A DNA stretch of 9,929 nucleotides from an uncultured Eubacteriales bacterium (lineage in GTDB: Bacteria; Bacillota; Clostridia; Oscillospirales; Oscillospiraceae). The stretch is from contig CABSBF010000063.1 of NCBI GenBank assembly GCA_902475855.1, positions 1 through 9,929 of the forward strand, in the 5' to 3' direction. A program made the translations under genes and the position numbers. The notes under the pieces are model-generated. The model made no database searches, had not been told where the DNA came from, and worked only from the letters and a program-made list of their open reading frames with translations. Positions within the stretch are counted from its first letter, which is position 1; every line of letters begins with the position of its first letter. Positions 5,783 to 9,929 of the stretch are shown piece after piece.

Positions 5783-7123
5783 ATGAAAAAGCGTATGCTC
5801 GCACTGCTGATGTTATCCGCCCTTACGTTCGCATTTTCCGGCTGCGGAGAGAAGTCTCTGCTCGATCAAAACGAGCCGGTGACCTTGAATTTCTGGCACG
5901 TCTACGGTGAGCAGTCCGGCTCCCCGATGGACCTTCTGGTGCAGGAGTTCAACCGCACCGTCGGGCAGGAGAAGGGCGTGCGGGTGCAGGTGACGAATCT
6001 CAGCAGCGCGTCCAAGATCGGCGGCTATCTCAAGGAGGCGCAGGCGGGCGGGGGAGACGCGCCGGAGATGCCGGACCTTTTCACCTGCCACATTGGCGAT
6101 GCCACCGCGCTGGGCGTGGAAAACCTTGTCGATTGGAACGAGTGGTTCACGCAGGAGGAACTCTCCGATTTTGTCCCCGGATTTTTGGAAGACGGTACGG
6201 CGGAGGACGGAGAACTGCTGATCTTCCCGGTATCCAAATCCACGCAGCTTTTGATGTGCAACGGCAGCGGCTTCGCCCGCTTCTCCGGCGATACGGGGGC
6301 GGGCTATGATGACCTTTCCACATGGGAGGGCTTTTACGATACCGCCGGGAAGTTTTATGATTGGTCGGGCGGCGAGCCTTTCTGCGCGCTGGATTATCCC
6401 ATCCGTGCCGTGGAACTTTGCGCCATGGAGCGCGGCAGCGGGGAATTCTACACCGAAGACGGCTGGTATGACACGAGCAACGCCGTATTCAAAGAGAGCT
6501 GGATGCAGTTTGCCCGCGCGCTGGCGCAGGGGCATGTGGTGGTGTCCGATCTTTACTCCAACACGCAGGTCATGACCGGGACTGTGCTTTCCGGTTTGGG
6601 CTCCTCGGCGGCGATCCTATACTATAATGATACCGTCACCTATCGGGACGGGACGCAGGAGCCGATGGATCTCCATGTGCTGCCCATGCCGAAAGCGGCG
6701 GACAGCACCCCGCTGATGACGCAGGCGGGGGTGGGCCTTTGCGCCTATCGGACGACCGGGCAGAAGGCGGAGGCTGCGGCGCTCTTTGTCCGCTGGCTGA
6801 CGGAGAGCGAGCGTAACCTCGATTTTGTGGCGCAGACCGGCTATATGCCGGTGCGCAGCGGCGCGTTTGACGCCATTGCGGATTATGACGATTTTCCCGC
6901 GCCGGCGGAGAGCTATCGGCAGCTCTACGCCGCCTTGAAGACCATGCGCGAGAACTATACCCCCGTATCCGAGCCGCGCTTTGAGGGTTACTACGCCAAG
7001 GTGAGTACCCTTTACGACGGCCTGCGCCGGATGCAGCAGGAACTGCCCGCGCGCGCCGCGGCGGGCGAGGACATCGATGCGCTCGCGGAAGAGACCTGGG
7101 CGCTGCTCTGCGCCGTTCACTGA
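5783..7123 (+). CDS. Extracellular solute-binding lipoprotein, family 1 sugar type (SBP-2)
   Basis: This 446-residue lipoprotein has a Lys-Lys-Arg start, a short hydrophobic segment and lipobox FSGC with Cys21 as lipidation site. It shares with SBP-1 the blocks FWHVYG (37-42), EFNRTVGQE (55-63, identical), PDLF, FLEDGT, KSTQLL, DLSTWEG (about 177-183), LYYNDTVTY, WLTESERNLDFV and GYMPV near 353, so the two are paralogues of nearly equal length. The middle part (about 195-260) is much less alike, which suggests different ligands. GGAGG lies 7 nt before ATG 5783. The regulator follows after 31 nt, the same gap as in the left module. No transporter permease or ATPase is adjacent. I infer extracellular ligand capture and delivery to the membrane regulator; supplying an unlinked ABC transporter remains possible. 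Confidence 0.9.
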   Translation: MKKRMLALLMLSALTFAFSGCGEKSLLDQNEPVTLNFWHVYGEQSGSPMDLLVQEFNRTVGQEKGVRVQVTNLSSASKIGGYLKEAQAGGGDAPEMPDLFTCHIGDATALGVENLVDWNEWFTQEELSDFVPGFLEDGTAEDGELLIFPVSKSTQLLMCNGSGFARFSGDTGAGYDDLSTWEGFYDTAGKFYDWSGGEPFCALDYPIRAVELCAMERGSGEFYTEDGWYDTSNAVFKESWMQFARALAQGHVVVSDLYSNTQVMTGTVLSGLGSSAAILYYNDTVTYRDGTQEPMDLHVLPMPKAADSTPLMTQAGVGLCAYRTTGQKAEAAALFVRWLTESERNLDFVAQTGYMPVRSGAFDAIADYDDFPAPAESYRQLYAALKTMRENYTPVSEPRFEGYYAKVSTLYDGLRRMQQELPARAAAGEDIDALAEETWALLCAVH

Positions 7124-7137
7124 GAAATCTGCCGTGC

Positions 7138-7154
7138 GGAAGGGAGAAACGCCC
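7138..7154 (+). promoter_or_regulatory. Ribosome binding site supporting a GTG start for regulator 2
   Basis: GGAAGGGAG (7138-7146) lies 8 nt before GTG 7155. The earlier in-frame ATG 7077 lies inside SBP-2, and the later ATG 7200 has no purine-rich sequence in front of it. GTG 7155 also puts the start 31 nt after the SBP-2 stop, matching the left module. Confidence 0.75.
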
Positions 7155-8816
7155 GTGCCTGAATTTCTGCTTTCAAAACTGAAACGAGCCAAGCCTTCGA
7201 TGCGAAGGCGCCTTTTCCTCTACATGGGCGCATTGGCAGTGCTGCTGCTGGGGGCGCTGCTGGCCGCCCTTCTTCTGCTGGGGCAGTTGAAAAGCCCACG
7301 GGAGGAACTGGCCAAGACGCTGAATTTCCGCATGGAGGCATTTGCGTCGGATATGACATCCCTGTGGCGGAACGTCGCTGTGATGGGCGTCCACCTCTCC
7401 GAGGATATGACCGCCATTGTGGAAGAACAGACGGAGGAGCTGTCCGCCCTCAACGACGACGTGGACGCTGTGGAGCGCCTGGAGGAAGCCTTGCTGGTTC
7501 CCTTGTGCCAATATGCCCGCCAGACAGACTGTTCGGGTGCGTTCGTTGTGCTGGATACCTCCCTTACCGGCGGCGAGTCCCGCAGCGGCTTGTACGTCCA
7601 GCGGGGCAACGCCGCCCATACCACCAGCAGCCTGCTGCTTTACCGGGGCATGGCGGATGTCGGGCGGCGCCATGACGTGATGCCCCATCGGAAGTGGGCG
7701 CAGGAATTTGACCTCACAGAGTTTCCCGGCCTTGGTGAGCATCTGGATACCGCATCCGCGCCCATTGAGCGCGACTGCCGGACGACGGCGCTGCTGACCC
7801 TGCCCGACACTTCGGAGCGCGCCATCCTTCTGAGCGTTCCCATACTCGGCCGGGACGGCGCGGTGTACGGCCTGTGCGGCTTTGCGGTTAACCAGACCTA
7901 CTTTGCCGCCCATCATGTCCAGCCCTCCGGCGCGGACCGCCTTGCCTGCATTTTATCAGACGGCGCGGACGGGCTGGATGTTACAAAAGGGCTTTTGACC
8001 TATCCTGCGGGCGGGTTCTGCTTTGTGCCGGATGAGCTGCTGGCGGAGAAGAGCCTGCGGGAAGGGCTCACGGTCTTTTCCGGAACGGAACTCTCCTTCG
8101 TGGGCCTGACAAAGCCGTTCATGGCGGCCAGCGGCGATGCCGAGCCTCACGCGCTGACGGTGCTGATCCCCAAAAGCGATCATGACCGCGCTGTGCTGAA
8201 AAGCAGACTGGAGATCGGCACAACGCTGATGCTGCTGGCGTTTTTCGCCGTCGTCTGCTGCCTCTTCTATACCAACCGTTACTTTCGCCCGGTCCTGCGG
8301 GACATTGAACTTCTCAATGAAGACAACTGCGGCGGCGCACAGATGACTTTCAATGAGCTGCAGCCTGTTTCTGCAAAGCTGAGGTCCCACGAGCGGACGA
8401 TCACCGACCTTGAAACGGAGAAACAGGATGCGCAGGAACGGGCCGACCGCTTCCGCTTCCAGAATGAACGGCTCCTCAGTGAGAAGCAGGATCTGCAAGG
8501 TCAGGTGGAGCAGGCGGAGGCAGACGCAAAGCGTCTGGCGCAGCGGCGGAAGGGCGAGATCGACCCGGAGGAATACCAGATGTTTCTGGCGTCCTATGAA
8601 AAGCTGGAGCCTGAGTCACGGATCGTAGTGGATGCCATGGCCGATGGGATCAGCGCGCAGGAACTTTCGGAACGACTGGGGAAGAAGGTGAGCACGGTCT
8701 ACTCCTATCGCAGAGATATCTATGAAAAAGTGGGGATCCAGGGGCAGAACAAGCTTCAGCGTCTTCGGATCTGTGTAACGCTCATGCGGCGCGAGCAAGC
8801 GGAGCAGGAACACTGA
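7155..8816 (+). CDS. Membrane-tethered LuxR-like regulator with Cache-like sensor domain and coiled coil (regulator 2)
   Basis: This 553-residue paralogue of regulator 1 is probably a transmembrane one-component regulator. Order: basic N-terminus with RRR before TM1 (about 20-43); extracellular region about 44-350 sharing with regulator 1 the blocks ALNDD, LEEALLVPL, CSGAFVVLD, SRSGLYV and SVPILGRDGAVYGLCG (about 227-242, Cache-like); TM2 about 354-373; a long charged coiled coil (about 385-475, ERTITDLETEKQDAQERADR and onward); and a helix-turn-helix at about 484-545 (LEPESRIVVDAMADGISAQE, KKVSTVYSYRRDIYEKVGI). The helix-turn-helix is LuxR-like but diverged, with AQELSERL and TVYSYRRDIYEKVG in place of the usual helices. 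No kinase or receiver domain is present. The GTG start is chosen from its ribosome binding site. It probably forms an operon with SBP-2, whose ligand state it may read. The coiled coil suggests dimerisation between membrane and DNA. Function inferred from architecture. Confidence 0.82.
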   Translation: MPEFLLSKLKRAKPSMRRRLFLYMGALAVLLLGALLAALLLLGQLKSPREELAKTLNFRMEAFASDMTSLWRNVAVMGVHLSEDMTAIVEEQTEELSALNDDVDAVERLEEALLVPLCQYARQTDCSGAFVVLDTSLTGGESRSGLYVQRGNAAHTTSSLLLYRGMADVGRRHDVMPHRKWAQEFDLTEFPGLGEHLDTASAPIERDCRTTALLTLPDTSERAILLSVPILGRDGAVYGLCGFAVNQTYFAAHHVQPSGADRLACILSDGADGLDVTKGLLTYPAGGFCFVPDELLAEKSLREGLTVFSGTELSFVGLTKPFMAASGDAEPHALTVLIPKSDHDRAVLKSRLEIGTTLMLLAFFAVVCCLFYTNRYFRPVLRDIELLNEDNCGGAQMTFNELQPVSAKLRSHERTITDLETEKQDAQERADRFRFQNERLLSEKQDLQGQVEQAEADAKRLAQRRKGEIDPEEYQMFLASYEKLEPESRIVVDAMADGISAQELSERLGKKVSTVYSYRRDIYEKVGIQGQNKLQRLRICVTLMRREQAEQEH

Positions 8817-8880
8817 TAAAAAAAGGGGTTTATAGAAAATTTGGTGGTTTTCTATTTAGAAAATAGTGGTCACAAAATAG
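8817..8880. other. AT-rich spacer with alternative hairpins at the boundary to the ICE fragment
   Basis: After the regulator 2 stop comes AT-rich sequence with TAGAAAA (8833-8839), TTTTCTA (8848-8854) and TAGAAAA (8857-8863). The middle copy can pair with either neighbour, and CTATTT/AAATAG (8852-8866) also pairs. AAAATAG is directly repeated at 8860-8866 and 8874-8880. One of the hairpins could be a weak terminator for regulator 2. The direct repeat ends exactly where the ICE-type reading frame opens, so this is also the probable recombination joint. Confidence 0.5.
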
Positions 8881-9929
8881 CTTTATGACGCGCTTCCTCA
8901 AAAACCGGAATGGCTGACCAAAGAAATGATTGATGATTATGCCGAGCGGATGGCCCCACGGTATCAGGTTGTGGCATATCATCACTTTGAAAACGGATTT
9001 GATGAGAAACGGGACTATCAAACGCTGGAAGAAGCAGAAAAAGCCGCACAGGGTTATGTGGACGGCACGATGGAAAGCGACGGCTTTGCATATGACGGCG
9101 CAGCCATCTACGACCAGCAGGCACGGAAGTATCTGCGTATCTACGGCGATTACCCGGATGAACGGGCGCACGCAGAGGTAGCGGGACGTGAGCCGACCGC
9201 AGAAAGCATTATCCCCGCAGACCGTTTCCATGTGGTGAGCCTTGACCGTGGCTTCCGTACCCTGTACGCCGTGTGGGACGACGAAGCTCACGGCTATTAT
9301 GTGGATGCGGACGGCGTGACAGAAGAATTTACAAGCGAATGGCAAGCGGAGGCGTACCGGCTGGAGCTACAAGGACAGGCGGAGCAGGCGCTCACGGAGC
9401 GTGCAAAGGGACTGATCTCCGACTTTTGCCGGAGCGAATACGGCTCAGAGGCGGATTTCAGCGACCCGGCGAAGATCGGCGTCGCCTACACCACCGTCAC
9501 CGACGATGAGATTCCCGTTCAGGTGAATATCGACCTTGTGAACTTCCGGCTGGAACGCTATCTGGACGATGAGCATCTGGAAACCCGCCAGTACGGCTCT
9601 TTGCAGGAGCTTATTTCCAACGAGCTGGAAAACCTCGATTTCAGCGACCTCATTCATGTTTCGGATGAGGATGTGGTGCAATACCTCTGGCGTGAGCCGG
9701 GGGAAGCAGTTGAGGAAGCTCCCGAAACGGCTCCCGCCCCGCAGCCGTTCCCGTATTCCGTAGGCGATACGGTGTATCTGGAAAACGGCAAGCCCTATAT
9801 CATCGAGAGCATCGGCGTCTTTGATATTACCCTCAGCGACCCGACGCTTTTCTATACAATCTCACGTGAGGAGAACAGGGAGAGCTTCGCGCGGCTCATG
9901 GAGCGGTATCCGCAGCCGGAAAAGACCGC
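8881..9929 (+). pseudogene. 5'-truncated fragment of a large ICE helicase/methyltransferase-type protein
   Basis: A plus-strand frame directly after TAG 8878-8880 stays open for 349 codons to the window edge. It reads LYDALPQKPEWLTKEMIDDY, then a block with YQVVAYHHFENGF, YGDYPDERAHAEVAG, RFHVVSLDRGFRTLYAVWDD, YYVDADGVTEEFTSEWQAEA, KIGVAYTTVTDDEIPVQVN and YSVGDTVYLENGKPYIIESI. I recognise these as blocks from the middle of the very large (often more than 2,000 residues) SNF2-helicase/N6-methyltransferase proteins of Clostridia conjugative elements, which carry YodL-like and related accessory domains. The N-terminal part of such proteins is absent here and no ribosome-binding-site-supported start is visible (first ATG 8926), so this is probably a truncated remnant or element edge. 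Whether the 3' part is intact lies outside the window. Family recognition is firm; exact domain names are less so. Confidence 0.75.

Noticed and set aside
5813..6535. 240-codon minus-strand reading frame
   Set aside because: It is a shadow of SBP-2, which has a lipobox and conserved binding-protein motifs.
8830..9345. 171-codon minus-strand reading frame
   Set aside because: It is antisense to the ICE protein fragment, whose plus-strand frame encodes recognisable blocks; the minus protein resembles nothing I know.

Overview
The window looks like chromosomal DNA from a GC-rich member of the Clostridia, probably an Oscillospiraceae-type gut anaerobe. The reasons are strong AGGAGG-type ribosome binding sites, short Gram-positive lipoprotein signal peptides, an SPFH/zinc-ribbon gene group of a kind seen in Firmicutes, and a fragment of a Clostridia-type integrative conjugative element (ICE). 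Taxonomy is inferred from gene content only.

Left part (1-2135, all minus strand). Three closely spaced genes read leftwards: a small cysteine-rich zinc-ribbon protein, a 161-residue protein of unknown function, and an SPFH/YdjI-like protein with a Gln/Met-rich repeat, which runs off the left edge. They are probably one operon. The gap at 2136-2325 carries two hairpins that can terminate transcription arriving from the right.

Centre (2326-8816). This is the main interest. Two paralogous two-gene modules stand back to back around a 507-base intergenic region. Each has a secreted solute-binding lipoprotein (about 445 residues, sugar-type family 1) followed after exactly 31 bases by a membrane protein with two transmembrane segments, a Cache-like extracellular domain and a C-terminal LuxR-type DNA-binding domain. 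The left module reads left and the right module reads right. No ABC permease or ATPase gene lies in either module. I infer that the lipoproteins act as ligand receptors for membrane-tethered transcription factors, not as transporter subunits. The intergenic region has an AT-rich island with a perfect 11-bp inverted repeat next to a good minus-strand promoter. It also has a hairpin-dense stretch ending in an intrinsic terminator upstream of the left lipoprotein gene, which could be an attenuated leader or a small RNA.

Right part (8817-9929). After a 60-base AT-rich spacer the sequence turns abruptly into the middle of a very large ICE-borne helicase/methyltransferase-type protein. Its frame is open from 8881 to the window edge but lacks the N-terminal part, so the right end is an ICE remnant or the edge of a rearrangement.
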